NCBI GenBank assembly: GCA_903864275.1
Contig: CAIPFE010000056.1
Coordinates: 81,448-145,447, forward strand
From: an uncultured Mucilaginibacter sp.
GTDB taxonomy: Bacteria > Bacteroidota > Bacteroidia > Sphingobacteriales > Sphingobacteriaceae
DNA: 64,000 bases
Direction of reading: 5' to 3'
The notes under the pieces were generated by a model. The model made no database searches and was not told the origin of the DNA. It saw only the letters and a program-made list of their open reading frames with translations. The position numbers and the translations under genes are program-made. Shown in pieces: positions 25,417 to 33,026 of this stretch (positions are counted from its first letter, which is position 1; every line of letters starts with the position of its first letter).

Positions 25417-26712
25417 TCAAATAGCCGCAAACGCCTGTTCAAAATCGGCCTTAATATCATCTATATGCTCCAAACCAACGGCTACGCGCAATGAATTTGG
25501 CAAAACTCCGGCTGACAATTGCTCCTCATCCGACAGTTGCTGATGTGTTGTTGCGGATGGCTGTATGATCAGCGTTTTTGCATCGCCAACATTGGCCAGG
25601 TGGCTTACGAGCTTTAAATTGTCAATTACCTGGCTGGCACTTTCCTTGCTGCCTTTTACTTCAAATGAGAGCACAGCGCCGAAACCATTTTTTAAATATT
25701 TTTTTGCCAAAGCATGGTGCGGAGATGAAGCCAGGCCCGGATAGCTCACGCTCGCTACCTTGGGGTGCTTGTCGAGCCATTTAGCAAGCTCAAGCGCGTT
25801 ATCCACATGACGCTGAACACGCAGCGACAATGTTTCCAGACCCTGGATATTCAGCCACGAATTAAATGGCGATTGTGAAGGCCCAAAATCGCGCAGGCCT
25901 TCCACGCGGCAGCGGATAATAAACTGGATATTCCCAAACGGTCCGCCAATACCAAAAACGTCAGCAAAAACCAAACCATGGTAACCTTCGGATGGTTCGG
26001 TAAACTGCGGGAATTTACCATTGGCCCAGTTATAATTTCCGCCGTCAACTATCACACCGCCAATGCTGGTACCATGCCCGCCGATCCATTTGGTAGTTGA
26101 TTCAACAACCACACTGGCCCCATGCTCCAGCGGGCGGAACAAATAACCACCGGCCCCGAAGGTATTATCAACAATCAACGGCAGGTCATGCTTTTTTGCG
26201 AGGGCGCTTACTTTATCGAAATCTGCAATATTATAGCCCGGATTACCTATTGTCTCAAGGTAAATAGCTTTTGTTTTTCCATCAATATGCTTTTCAAGAC
26301 CTTCTGCACTATCATCTTTTGCGAAACGCACATCAATACCCAGGCGTTTAAATGCTACTTTAAACTGGTTGTAAGTACCGCCGTACAGGAAAGGGGAGCT
26401 TACAAAATTGTCGCCGGCCTGTAGTATATTGTTTAAGGCAATAAACTGTGCTGCCTGGCCGGATGCTGTAGCTAAAGCGGCTACGCCGCCTTCCAAAGCG
26501 GCGATCCGTTTTTCGAAAACATCGGTAGTTGGGTTCATTAAACGGGTATAAATAAAGCCAAACTCCTTTAGTGCGAACAGGTTTGCACCATGTTCGGCAT
26601 TTTTAAATACATACGAAGTTGTTTGATAAAGTGGCACAGCCCGTGAGCCTGTTGTTACATCGACGTCCTGGCCGGCATGTAGTTGAAGGGTTTCGAATTT
26701 TAAAGCAGACAT
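25417..26712 (-). CDS. metY: O-acetylhomoserine sulfhydrylase (aminocarboxypropyltransferase)
   Basis: The 431-residue PLP enzyme of the Cys/Met metabolism family makes homocysteine directly from O-acetylhomoserine and sulfide; some members also act as cysteine synthase. The PLP lysine is in VESTTKWIGGHGTSIGG, and YTRLMNPTTDVFEKRIAALEGG and the ATASGQAAQF block are diagnostic. It heads the minus-strand operon metY-metX-hom. Its 5' leader is over 380 nt long and holds a SAM-I riboswitch plus one, perhaps two, short ORFs. Confidence 0.95.
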   Translation of the reverse strand: MSALKFETLQLHAGQDVDVTTGSRAVPLYQTTSYVFKNAEHGANLFALKEFGFIYTRLMNPTTDVFEKRIAALEGGVAALATASGQAAQFIALNNILQAGDNFVSSPFLYGGTYNQFKVAFKRLGIDVRFAKDDSAEGLEKHIDGKTKAIYLETIGNPGYNIADFDKVSALAKKHDLPLIVDNTFGAGGYLFRPLEHGASVVVESTTKWIGGHGTSIGGVIVDGGNYNWANGKFPQFTEPSEGYHGLVFADVFGIGGPFGNIQFIIRCRVEGLRDFGPSQSPFNSWLNIQGLETLSLRVQRHVDNALELAKWLDKHPKVASVSYPGLASSPHHALAKKYLKNGFGAVLSFEVKGSKESASQVIDNLKLVSHLANVGDAKTLIIQPSATTHQQLSDEEQLSAGVLPNSLRVAVGLEHIDDIKADFEQAFAAI

Positions 26713-26743
26713 GGTTTTAAGATTTTAAGGATTTATAATTTTT

Positions 26744-26806
26744 TTATGAATTTGTTATTTGAATGAACACAACGCGGATGCAGGTTACCTTTCGGGGAAC
26801 ACGCAT
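26744..26806 (-). CDS. Possible second leader ORF, 20 codons
   Basis: ATG at 26806 opens a 20-codon frame (MRVPRKVTCIRVVFIQITNS) that stops at 26744, 31 nt ahead of metY. It begins 36 nt after the stop of the Cys-rich ORF. It is basic, with one Cys and no codon run. No start support beyond ATG is visible, so it may be chance; it is listed because it lies between two regulatory elements and a well-supported gene. Confidence 0.3.
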   Translation of the reverse strand: MRVPRKVTCIRVVFIQITNS

Positions 26807-26842
26807 ATTTTCAGGAAAACGAAAATTAAAACGTGTCAAGGT

Positions 26843-26938
26843 TCAGCAGCAGCAACACATACAAATGCAATACGCAGGTGTTGTGCCTTTGCAGGCCTTG
26901 AAAATGTTTTGAAGAATGTTGTAAATCAGATTTTTCAT
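26843..26938 (-). CDS. 31-codon Cys-rich leader peptide between SAM riboswitch and metY
   Basis: ATG at 26938 opens a frame reading MKNLIYNILQNIFKACKG, then TTPA, then YCICMCCCC and TGA. Seven of 31 residues are Cys, six of them in the last eight codons (tgc att tgt atg tgt tgc tgc tgc). The hydrophobic/basic start is unlike a random frame. The ATG is 9 nt downstream of the 3' strand of riboswitch helix P1, so its initiation region lies against P1. A clustered run of the codon for the pathway's product just before the stop is the form of amino-acid attenuator peptides (established for Trp, His and others). Here the cue would be cysteinyl-tRNA. Function is inferred; conservation was not tested. 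Confidence 0.65.
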   Translation of the reverse strand: MKNLIYNILQNIFKACKGTTPAYCICMCCCC

Positions 26939-26947
26939 GGTTTGTTA

Positions 26948-27056
26948 ATTTATATTCCCCGGTGTTATTTGCCGGGACAGGAATTGGCACCTTCTCCAAC
27001 TTTGAAGGGTTGCCAGCGGGTCATTGAGCCTGATCTCTCGCCGCTTCTTTATAAAT
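26948..27056 (-). ncRNA. SAM-I riboswitch (S-box) upstream of metY
   Basis: Read on the minus strand, all SAM-I parts are present. P1 is atttata (27056-27050) with tataaat (26954-26948). P2 is agcgg / ccgct with a GAGA/ATGA kink-turn-like interior and a GAG/CTC inner helix. The core is GCTGGCAACC. P3 is ccttc / gaagg, followed by AAGGTGCCAATTCCTG. P4 is tcccgg / ccggga. The P2-loop CAGG can pair with CCTG of J3/4, the expected pseudoknot. SAM binding stabilises P1 in this class. P1 ends just before the ATG of the 31-codon ORF; no T-run terminator follows, so control is probably translational or Rho-linked. Confidence 0.9.
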
Positions 27057-27107
27057 CAAAACCTCTTTGAGGGGTAATGATCAAGGTATTGCTACCAAAT
27101 TTTGTTT

Positions 27108-27140
27108 CAAAGATAAGGCGTTGAGGATGTATTCTCCAAA
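27108..27140 (-). promoter_or_regulatory. Promoter of the metY operon
   Basis: On the minus strand, TTTG (27140-27137) is followed after 21 nt by TATCTTTG (27115-27108), matching the Bacteroidota TTTG / TAnnTTTG consensus. A start site about 5-7 nt downstream would place about 45 nt before the riboswitch P1 helix. Confidence 0.6.
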
Positions 27141-27156
27141 TTTAATTTTTCTTTTT

Positions 27157-27219
27157 GAGCTAAAAGCTAAAAGCTGAAAGTAAAAAGCTTTGGACTTCCG
27201 GCTTTTAGCTTTCAGCTTC
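27157..27219. repeat. Word-repeat hairpin (agctaaaagctgaaag words) before DinB paralogue 1
   Basis: The left arm 27157-27190 (agctaaaagctaaaagctga and on) and right arm 27200-27219 (ggcttttagctttcagcttc) are complementary. It lies between the divergent metY leader and the first DinB-like gene. The rest of 27220-27310 shows nothing further. Confidence 0.88.
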
Positions 27220-27310
27220 CCTGTCGCAAATCGCCCCTCACATTGTCGTATTTACACCTATCGGATACCACTATTTTGCATTAGGTTTGTTTAAATCAAT
27301 TTAAAAAACC

Positions 27311-27817
27311 ATGTCAGCAAAAAAAGTATTACTTGATCAGTACGATCTGCATAACGTGTTATATAACAACGTTATTGCGGACATCAGTGACGAAGAAGCT
27401 AACAAATGCGTAGCCGACCCGATGAACAGCGTTAAGTGGTTAGCCGGTCACCTTTTATGGGCGCAAGGAAATTTGGCCAACATAGGCGGCGCTAAAATAG
27501 AAGTAAAGTGGCGCGACCATTTCCATACCAAACAAGGCGCCACCCCAGCTGACCTTGCCGCGCCGCCAAGCGAGCTGCCCACATTGGAACAAATTAAAAA
27601 CAAATGGAATGAGGACGGCCCCGCGATCAGGCAAGGGTTAGAAAATCTTCCCGACGCTGCGCTTGAAACTGTGATCCAAATACCACACCCTATATTCCCT
27701 TTTGACAATACCCTTGCTGGTTTGTGGGCATTCATAAACCATCACCAGGCCTATACTATCGGTCAGATTGGCATTTTAAGAAGAGGCTTGGGTAAGGATG
27801 CGATGAAATACTCTTGA
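27311..27817 (+). CDS. DinB-like metal-dependent four-helix protein, paralogue 1
   Basis: The 168-residue DinB/YfiT superfamily member is a four-helix bundle that binds a metal through His residues. Likely ligands are in WLAGHLLWAQ and FINHHQAYTIGQIGILRRGLG near the C-terminus. Superfamily members include thiol transferases using bacillithiol or mycothiol, but many have no known substrate. A second copy lies 144 nt downstream at 27962, and both open MSAK and end with the same HHQAYTIGQIGILRRGLGK motif. Repeat hairpins flank and separate the pair. The annotated start ATG is supported by this shared N-terminus. Confidence 0.85.
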   Translation: MSAKKVLLDQYDLHNVLYNNVIADISDEEANKCVADPMNSVKWLAGHLLWAQGNLANIGGAKIEVKWRDHFHTKQGATPADLAAPPSELPTLEQIKNKWNEDGPAIRQGLENLPDAALETVIQIPHPIFPFDNTLAGLWAFINHHQAYTIGQIGILRRGLGKDAMKYS

Positions 27818-27820
27818 GGA

Positions 27821-27953
27821 GGTGAAAGCTTAAAGGTAAAAGGCGAAAGGTAAGAAACTTCTAAAACTTTTGCCTATATCTTTGCTTTTGACTAATTTCA
27901 TGAGATACGAACGGTAAAAGGTGAAACCGTCTCAAACCTTTTACCTTTAACCT
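27821..27953. repeat. Word-repeat hairpin between DinB paralogues
   Basis: The left arm 27821-27853 (aaaggtaaaaggcgaaagg words) pairs with 27935-27953 (aaccttttacctttaacct); an inner acggt/accgt pair (27910-27929) forms a small apex. It starts directly after the stop of paralogue 1 and ends 8 nt before the ATG of paralogue 2. Confidence 0.88.
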
Positions 27954-27961
27954 AAAAAAAC

Positions 27962-28447
27962 ATGTCAGCAAAAAACCAATTATTAATACAGTACGACCTT
28001 CATAATACGTTATTTAACAACGTGTTAGTTGGCATCAATGAGGAAGAGTCAAATATCCGGCTGGCGCCCGGGATAAATAACGTGAAATGGCTTGCCGGGC
28101 ACCTGGTTTGGGGGCAGCTTGGCCTGGCCCGCATGGGCGGCGTAACGGTGACGATTGAATGGACGGATCATTTTAATACCCAATTGACGGAGCCGGTAAG
28201 TCCATCTCTTAAAATGCCTTCACTCGAAGAAATTAAAATCGAATGGAATAACTATGCAACACCGATACGTGAGGGCTTAGCACAAATGACGGACGAAGCG
28301 CTGAATAGTCCTATAGAATTTCCGCTACCCGCATTCAAGACCCTGGAAAGTTTATGGACGTTTATCAACCACCACCAGGCCTATACCATCGGGCAGATCG
28401 GTATTTTGAGGAGGGGGTTGGGGAAAGAGGCGATGAAGTATCGTTGA
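27962..28447 (+). CDS. DinB-like metal-dependent four-helix protein, paralogue 2
   Basis: The 161-residue protein is a tandem duplicate of 27311-27817. The two share MSAK, DQYDLHN/IQYDLHN, NVKWLAGHL-WxQ, the WxDHF block and the C-terminal FINHHQAYTIGQIGILRRGLG. The middle has diverged (the VSPSLKMPSLEE stretch replaces a longer proline/alanine linker in paralogue 1), so the duplication is not recent. Predicted metal ligands are the same His residues. The activity is unknown. Its stop is followed at once by another repeat hairpin. Confidence 0.85.
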   Translation: MSAKNQLLIQYDLHNTLFNNVLVGINEEESNIRLAPGINNVKWLAGHLVWGQLGLARMGGVTVTIEWTDHFNTQLTEPVSPSLKMPSLEEIKIEWNNYATPIREGLAQMTDEALNSPIEFPLPAFKTLESLWTFINHHQAYTIGQIGILRRGLGKEAMKYR

Positions 28448-28451
28448 GGAG

Positions 28452-28526
28452 GCGAGAGCTAAAGGCAGAAAGTCCAAAGCTTTTTTCTTTTCTGATTTTT
28501 TTGCTTTCTGCTTTTCGCTTTCAGCT
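28452..28526. repeat. Word-repeat hairpin after DinB paralogue 2
   Basis: The left arm 28452-28475 (gagctaaaggcagaaag type) and right arm 28503-28526 (gctttctgcttttcgctttc and on) are complementary. The right arm covers the first two bases of the stop codon of the convergent PLP-enzyme gene at 28525. Words match those at 27157-27219. Confidence 0.88.
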
Positions 28527-29640
28527 AAGCCAGGGCCTGCGCGAGGTCCTCAACCAAATCGTCAATATGTTCCAACCCAACTGACACCCTCAATAAATTA
28601 AACGGCGTTTTAGTGTCCGGACCCTCCACAGTTGCGCGGTGCTCGATCAAACTTTCAACGCCGCCTAAGCTGGTGGCGCGGGTGAATAGCTTGAGTTGGT
28701 TTATTACTCTGTTGGCTTCTTCCCGACCGCCTTTCAGGCAAAATGAAAGCATACCGCCAAAGCTGGTCATTTGTGCTTTTGCGATATCATGTTGCGGGTG
28801 CGATGGCAGGCCGGGGTACATTACACTTTCAACTTTGGGGTGCTTTTCCAAAAATTCTGCCAGCAATTGTGCGTTATGCACATGGCCGCGGATACGGTAG
28901 GGCAATGTTTTTATACTCCGCGCGAGGTAATAACAATCGAGCGGGGAGGGGATGGCGCCACCATATTCCTGCACCTGGCGTATCTTTAGCCACCAATCGC
29001 CTTTCACTTTTGTTATCAGTGCGCCGCCCATCAGATCGCTGTGACCGCCGAAGTATTTTGTGGAAGAGTGCATCACCAAATCAGCGCCTAAAGCAAGCGG
29101 TTGCTGGCAAACAGGCGTAGCAAAAGTATTATCGCACGCCACTTTTATACCGTTTTGATGGGCAATTTTAACTACCTGTTTTATATCGGTTATTTTCAGG
29201 AGAGGGTTGGACGGTGTCTCTATCCATATCAAGCCTGTTTCGGGCCTTAAATGATCCATTAAAACCTGGCTATCATTTACGTCAATAAAATCAAAAGTCA
29301 ATATGCCGGCAAATAACAGTTTAAGCTGGTTTCGGAGACCATGGTACATATCATCCGGCGCAATTACATGCGTACCCGGCGGCAGTGATTGGAAAACGGA
29401 CATGCCCGCTGCATTTCCTGATGAAAAGGCTGCAGCATCAGACCCGCCTTCCAGTTTTGCCAAAACGTTTTCAAGCAGGGTGCGATTTGGGTTGCTGGAC
29501 CGGCTGTAAATATATCCGCCAGGGTAAGTGCCATCAACGGCGCGCTCAAATGTGGTTGATAATATGATGGGTTGAATTACGGCTTTCGAGGTTTCATCAA
29601 CATGATTACCGGCGTGTATGGCGATGGTTTCTATGTGCAT
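28525..29640 (-). CDS. Cystathionine gamma-synthase/lyase-type PLP enzyme
   Basis: The start is placed at ATG 29640 (MHIETIAIHAGNHVD), as in homologues, rather than at the upstream TTG; this gives 371 residues. The PLP lysine is in VMHSSTKYFGGHSDLMGG. YIYSRSSNPNRTLLENVLAKLEGG and WIETPSNPLLKITDI are gamma-family signatures. It would catalyse either cystathionine gamma-synthesis from O-acetylhomoserine and cysteine or cystathionine gamma-lysis; sequence alone does not separate them. With metY in the same block, the cell appears to hold both the direct and the cystathionine route or a reverse step. No riboswitch precedes it. Confidence 0.88.
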   Translation of the reverse strand: MHIETIAIHAGNHVDETSKAVIQPIILSTTFERAVDGTYPGGYIYSRSSNPNRTLLENVLAKLEGGSDAAAFSSGNAAGMSVFQSLPPGTHVIAPDDMYHGLRNQLKLLFAGILTFDFIDVNDSQVLMDHLRPETGLIWIETPSNPLLKITDIKQVVKIAHQNGIKVACDNTFATPVCQQPLALGADLVMHSSTKYFGGHSDLMGGALITKVKGDWWLKIRQVQEYGGAIPSPLDCYYLARSIKTLPYRIRGHVHNAQLLAEFLEKHPKVESVMYPGLPSHPQHDIAKAQMTSFGGMLSFCLKGGREEANRVINQLKLFTRATSLGGVESLIEHRATVEGPDTKTPFNLLRVSVGLEHIDDLVEDLAQALA

Positions 29641-29655
29641 GGGATATTGTTTGCA

Positions 29656-29696
29656 CAAACTTAAAGTTTCCTGCGGATTAATAAATCATATATTTG
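29656..29696. promoter_or_regulatory. Divergent promoter elements
   Basis: The plus strand carries TATATTTG at 29689-29696, about 18 nt ahead of the ATG at 29714. The minus strand carries TAAGTTTG (29663-29656), about 16 nt ahead of the PLP-enzyme ATG at 29640. Both match TAnnTTTG; -33 elements are not clear. Confidence 0.5.
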
Positions 29697-29713
29697 CAGA
29701 AACAACGAACGTT

Positions 29714-29932
29714 ATGAAAGTAGGAAAGATACCGGTTGCGTCAATAATTTTGCTTGTTTTCTCCCTGTCGGGTTACCTGGCCAAACGATTTTACCCGACT
29801 AAATTTCCCATTCTCTCTCCCTGGCTCGATGCGGCAATAATGGCTGCGCTGGTTGTTTATTTATTGTACTACGTCAATATATGGATAAAAGCGTGGATAA
29901 GAAATAAAACGGAAGAATTGTCGAAATCGTAA
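29714..29932 (+). CDS. Small two-helix membrane protein
   Basis: The start is taken at ATG 29714 (MKVGKIPVASIILLVFSL), which lies about 18 nt behind a TATATTTG promoter element. The longer in-frame ORF would begin inside the divergent gene's coding region. The 72-residue protein has two hydrophobic segments (about 8-23 and 38-56) and a basic/acidic tail NKTEELSKS. No family is recognised. 29933-30140 downstream contains only an aggacgt/acgtcct inverted repeat (29983, 30008) and the pair described at 30087. Confidence 0.6.
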   Translation: MKVGKIPVASIILLVFSLSGYLAKRFYPTKFPILSPWLDAAIMAALVVYLLYYVNIWIKAWIRNKTEELSKS

Positions 29933-30086
29933 TTTTTGTGTGGTATATCCGAATGTCCCGGTAATTCGTAACATGATTACACAGGACGTTGCCTGTGCTG
30001 GTGTATTACGTCCTTTCAGGACTTGAAAAGAGCAATTAATAATGCTGAACACGCACGTGAAAACGTATTAATTCGCCGTTGTCGTT

Positions 30087-30116
30087 AAATGTTACACCCT
30101 GTTTACATTAACATTT
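30087..30116. promoter_or_regulatory. Inverted repeat just ahead of mqnE
   Basis: A perfect 8-bp inverted repeat aaatgtta (30087-30094) and taacattt (30109-30116) has a 14-nt spacer and lies 24 nt upstream of the mqnE ATG. It could be an operator or a 5'-UTR hairpin; AT-rich context lowers confidence. Confidence 0.35.
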
Positions 30117-30140
30117 CCTATTTTTACAGAAATTTTTTGA

Positions 30141-31334
30141 ATGGAAGCTGAAGAAAATTTGCTCATATTACTGCAAAACCCTCATTTACCTGCTGATTTA
30201 AAACACATTGCCGAAAAAGTGCTCTCCAGCGAGCGTGTCACTTTTGATGAGGGTGTTTTACTTTATGAAACAGGCGAGCTGGGCTTTCTTGGCGTTTTGG
30301 CCAATTATATCCGCGAAAAAAGGCATGGCGATAAAACATATTTCAACCGTAATTTTCATATCGAACCTACCAACCTTTGTGTGTATGATTGCAAATTTTG
30401 CTCGTATTCCAGGCTGATAAAACAGCGGTCGGAAGGGTGGGAGTACACCATGGACGAAATGCTTGATATGGTAAAGAAATATGATGGTGAGCCTGTTACC
30501 GAAGTACATATTGTCGGTGGGGTATTGCCGCAATATGACGTTGCTTTTTACAGCGAATTGTTCAGCCGGATAAGGGAACACCGTCCTGAGTTACATATAA
30601 AGGCATTAACCCCGGTCGAATATCATTATATCTTCAAAAAAGCTAAAATTGACTATGCCACCGGCATGCGCCTGATGTTTGAAGCTGGTTTAGGATCGAT
30701 ACCCGGCGGCGGGGCTGAAATATTTCATCCCGAAATAAGGGAACAAATAGCCAAAGACAAATGTACCGCCGATCAGTGGCTGGCGATACACGAGGAATGG
30801 CATAAACTTGGCGCACGCTCAAACGCAACTATGTTATACGGCCACATTGAAAAATACTGGCACCGCGTCGACCATATGGATCGCCTGCGCACGTTGCAGG
30901 ATAAAACGGGTGGCTTTCAAACATTTATCCCCCTAAAATTCCGCAGGGAAAATAACCAGATGTCGCACGTACCGGAATCAACCGTGGTTGAAGATTTGCG
31001 CAACTATGCGATAGCACGTATCTATCTCGATAATTTTGACCATATCAAAGCCTATTGGGCCATGATCAGCCGCACAACCGCGCAGCTATCGTTAAATTTT
31101 GGTGTGGATGATATTGACGGCACATTGGATGATACCACAAAAATTTATTCCATGGCCGGGGCCGAAGAGCAGCACCCTGGTATGAGCACCAAACAATTGG
31201 TGGAACTGATAAAAAATGTTAACAGGCAACCGATTGAACGTGATACGTTGTATAATGTAGTTACAGATTACACTGATTTTGAATTCCCTGACGAGGTAAA
31301 ACCGCAATTTTACAAACTGCCGGTGATTAATTAG
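30141..31334 (+). CDS. mqnE: Aminodeoxyfutalosine synthase (radical SAM)
   Basis: The 397-residue radical SAM enzyme of the futalosine route joins 3-[(1-carboxyvinyl)oxy]benzoate with the 5'-deoxyadenosyl group of SAM to give aminofutalosine. The cluster cysteines are Cys80, Cys84 and Cys87 in CVYDCKFCSYSR. The VHIVGGVLPQYDVAFYSEL and GLGSIPGGGAEIFHPEIREQI blocks are MqnE-specific. The gene precedes a phosphatase and mqnA. Its TAG stop (31332-31334) lies within the first bases of a repeat hairpin. Confidence 0.95.
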   Translation: MEAEENLLILLQNPHLPADLKHIAEKVLSSERVTFDEGVLLYETGELGFLGVLANYIREKRHGDKTYFNRNFHIEPTNLCVYDCKFCSYSRLIKQRSEGWEYTMDEMLDMVKKYDGEPVTEVHIVGGVLPQYDVAFYSELFSRIREHRPELHIKALTPVEYHYIFKKAKIDYATGMRLMFEAGLGSIPGGGAEIFHPEIREQIAKDKCTADQWLAIHEEWHKLGARSNATMLYGHIEKYWHRVDHMDRLRTLQDKTGGFQTFIPLKFRRENNQMSHVPESTVVEDLRNYAIARIYLDNFDHIKAYWAMISRTTAQLSLNFGVDDIDGTLDDTTKIYSMAGAEEQHPGMSTKQLVELIKNVNRQPIERDTLYNVVTDYTDFEFPDEVKPQFYKLPVIN

Positions 31335-31500
31335 TTCACTGGTCCATTAGTTTATTAGTGCAAAGTCAGATAATTAACGTCAAGGGAAAATGATAAGATT
31401 CGATGGGTGTAAAAAATTTAAGGAAGATTGCAAGTTCACCATTATACTACTAATGAACCAGTGAACTAATGAACAATTCCACTAATGAACCAATGAACAA
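31331..31500. repeat. Word-repeat hairpin (ttagttcactggtccattag words)
   Basis: The left arm 31331-31360 and right arm 31445-31500 (actaatgaaccagtgaacta words, three tandem copies) are complementary, about 85 nt apart. The left arm includes the mqnE stop codon. The right arm extends to the start of the phosphatase gene and, read as protein, encodes a spurious N-terminal extension. Confidence 0.88.
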
Positions 31501-32116
31501 AACACTATACATCGTCCGTCATGGGCAAACAGATTTAAATAAACGCGGCATTATACAGGGCCGCGGCATGGATACCGACCTGAATGATGAGGGGCGCAAA
31601 CAGGCCGCCCAGTTTTTTAATGCCTATAAATCTGTTCCGTTCGACAAAATTTACATATCGGCGCTTAAGCGTACGCAGCAAAGTGTACAACCTTTCATTG
31701 ACCTGGGCATCCCTTACGAAAAATTACACGGGCTGGACGAGCTTGGCTGGGGCGTGCATGAAGGAAAACCTGCCACTTCAGAAAATAAGGCCGCATTTAT
31801 GCAAATTATGCGCGATTGGCTTGATGGTAAATTAGATGAAAAATTTGAAGGCGGCGAAAGCCCCAACGAGGTAAAGGCAAGGCAGCTGGAAGCGATGAAG
31901 ATCATCATGAGCCACCCGGAAGAAAAAACGGTGCTGATTTGCATGCACGGCCGTGCGCTGCGCCTGCTTTTATGCATCCTGACCAATAAACCGCTTACCG
32001 AGATGGACAGCTTCCCGCACCAGAACCTGGTTTTGTATAAAGTGGCCTATGATGGCAATAAATTCGAAATCATGGACTTTAACGATGCGGACCATTTGAA
32101 AACGACAAAAAATTAA
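31493..32116 (+). CDS. Histidine phosphatase family protein
   Basis: The in-frame ATG at 31469 lies inside the repeat arm and would add only repeat-encoded residues (MNNSTNEP), so ATG 31493 (MNKTLYIVRHGQTDLN) is preferred; this gives 207 residues. The phosphohistidine is in the RHGQTDLN motif, and the second half contains EGGESPNEV and the CMHGRALRLLLC His. The family includes phosphoglycerate mutases and broad phosphatases. Its place between mqnE and mqnA, with 20 nt to mqnA, suggests co-transcription; a role in menaquinone synthesis is not demonstrated. Confidence 0.88.
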   Translation: MNKTLYIVRHGQTDLNKRGIIQGRGMDTDLNDEGRKQAAQFFNAYKSVPFDKIYISALKRTQQSVQPFIDLGIPYEKLHGLDELGWGVHEGKPATSENKAAFMQIMRDWLDGKLDEKFEGGESPNEVKARQLEAMKIIMSHPEEKTVLICMHGRALRLLLCILTNKPLTEMDSFPHQNLVLYKVAYDGNKFEIMDFNDADHLKTTKN

Positions 32117-32136
32117 GATACTTCTAAAATATACTT

Positions 32137-32883
32137 GTGGATAAGATCAGGATATCAGCAGTTAGCTACACCAATACCAAACCTTTTATATACGGCCTTC
32201 AGCATACAGGCATCATACAAAAAATCGATCTAAGTCTTGATAACCCGTCGGATTGTGCGCAAAAACTGATCAATAATGTTGTCGACATCGGCCTGATCCC
32301 GGTAGCGGCCACCCTCAGCCTTAAGCATTGGAAAATTGTATCGGACTATTGTATCGGAGCAGTTGGCCCGGTGAATTCGGTATTTATTTTCAGTAACTGT
32401 GCTATAAAGGATGTAAGGACCCTGCAACTGGATCCCGAGTCGCGCACCTCTAATAATCTGGCTCGGGTTTTACTAAAAAACTATTGGAAGGATGATCACC
32501 TAATGGTTATGAAAGATGCCCATGATTATGCACAATCCACCGACCCGCATACTGCCTTTGTACAAATTGGCGACCGAACTTTCGGCAAAAAAGCGAAGTA
32601 CCCTTTTGTATATGACCTGGCCGAAGAATGGCAAAAATTTACCGGCCTGCCCTTTGTGTTTGCTGCCTGGATAGCTAATAAGCCCATTCCGCATGAATTT
32701 ATGGAGGAGTTTAACCAATCCTTAAAATTCGGACTCGACCACAGGGCCGAATTACTCAGGGAACTGCCTGTAAGAACGGATTTTGATTTTGAAGACTATT
32801 TGATGCATAAGTTGGATTTCGACTTCAACCCGGATAAACTCGAAGCATTTCATCTTTTCTTAAATTACGTCAAAAGCCTTTAA
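32137..32883 (+). CDS. mqnA: Chorismate dehydratase (futalosine pathway)
   Basis: The 248-residue periplasmic-binding-protein-like fold dehydrates chorismate to 3-[(1-carboxyvinyl)oxy]benzoate, the first step of the futalosine pathway. RISAVSYTNTKPFIYGL and VDIGLIPVAATLSL are family signatures, and DPESRTSNNLARVLL is the substrate-binding block. The start is GTG 32137 (read VDKIRISAV); no ATG fits. With mqnE upstream the window holds two of the pathway's steps. The downstream 143 nt contain only a small gcctt/aaggc hairpin. Confidence 0.93.
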   Translation: MDKIRISAVSYTNTKPFIYGLQHTGIIQKIDLSLDNPSDCAQKLINNVVDIGLIPVAATLSLKHWKIVSDYCIGAVGPVNSVFIFSNCAIKDVRTLQLDPESRTSNNLARVLLKNYWKDDHLMVMKDAHDYAQSTDPHTAFVQIGDRTFGKKAKYPFVYDLAEEWQKFTGLPFVFAAWIANKPIPHEFMEEFNQSLKFGLDHRAELLRELPVRTDFDFEDYLMHKLDFDFNPDKLEAFHLFLNYVKSL

Positions 32884-33026
32884 TTTGAAGGGGTTTATCG
32901 GATATCAATAAGCATATCCCAGTATATAAACCTTACTTACACAAAAGTCCGGTATAAATCTTCATCCTGCAAAAACATTATTATTCCAATAATATTAGCC
33001 TTATATTAAAGGCTTAAAATTACACT

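Noticed and set aside
26759..27070. Plus-strand frame of 103 codons across the metY leader
   Set aside because: It is antisense to the riboswitch and Cys-rich ORF and has no recognisable domain.
31469..31492. ATG at 31469 as start of the phosphatase
   Set aside because: The eight added residues are encoded by repeat words; the family begins at MNKTLYIVRHGQ.
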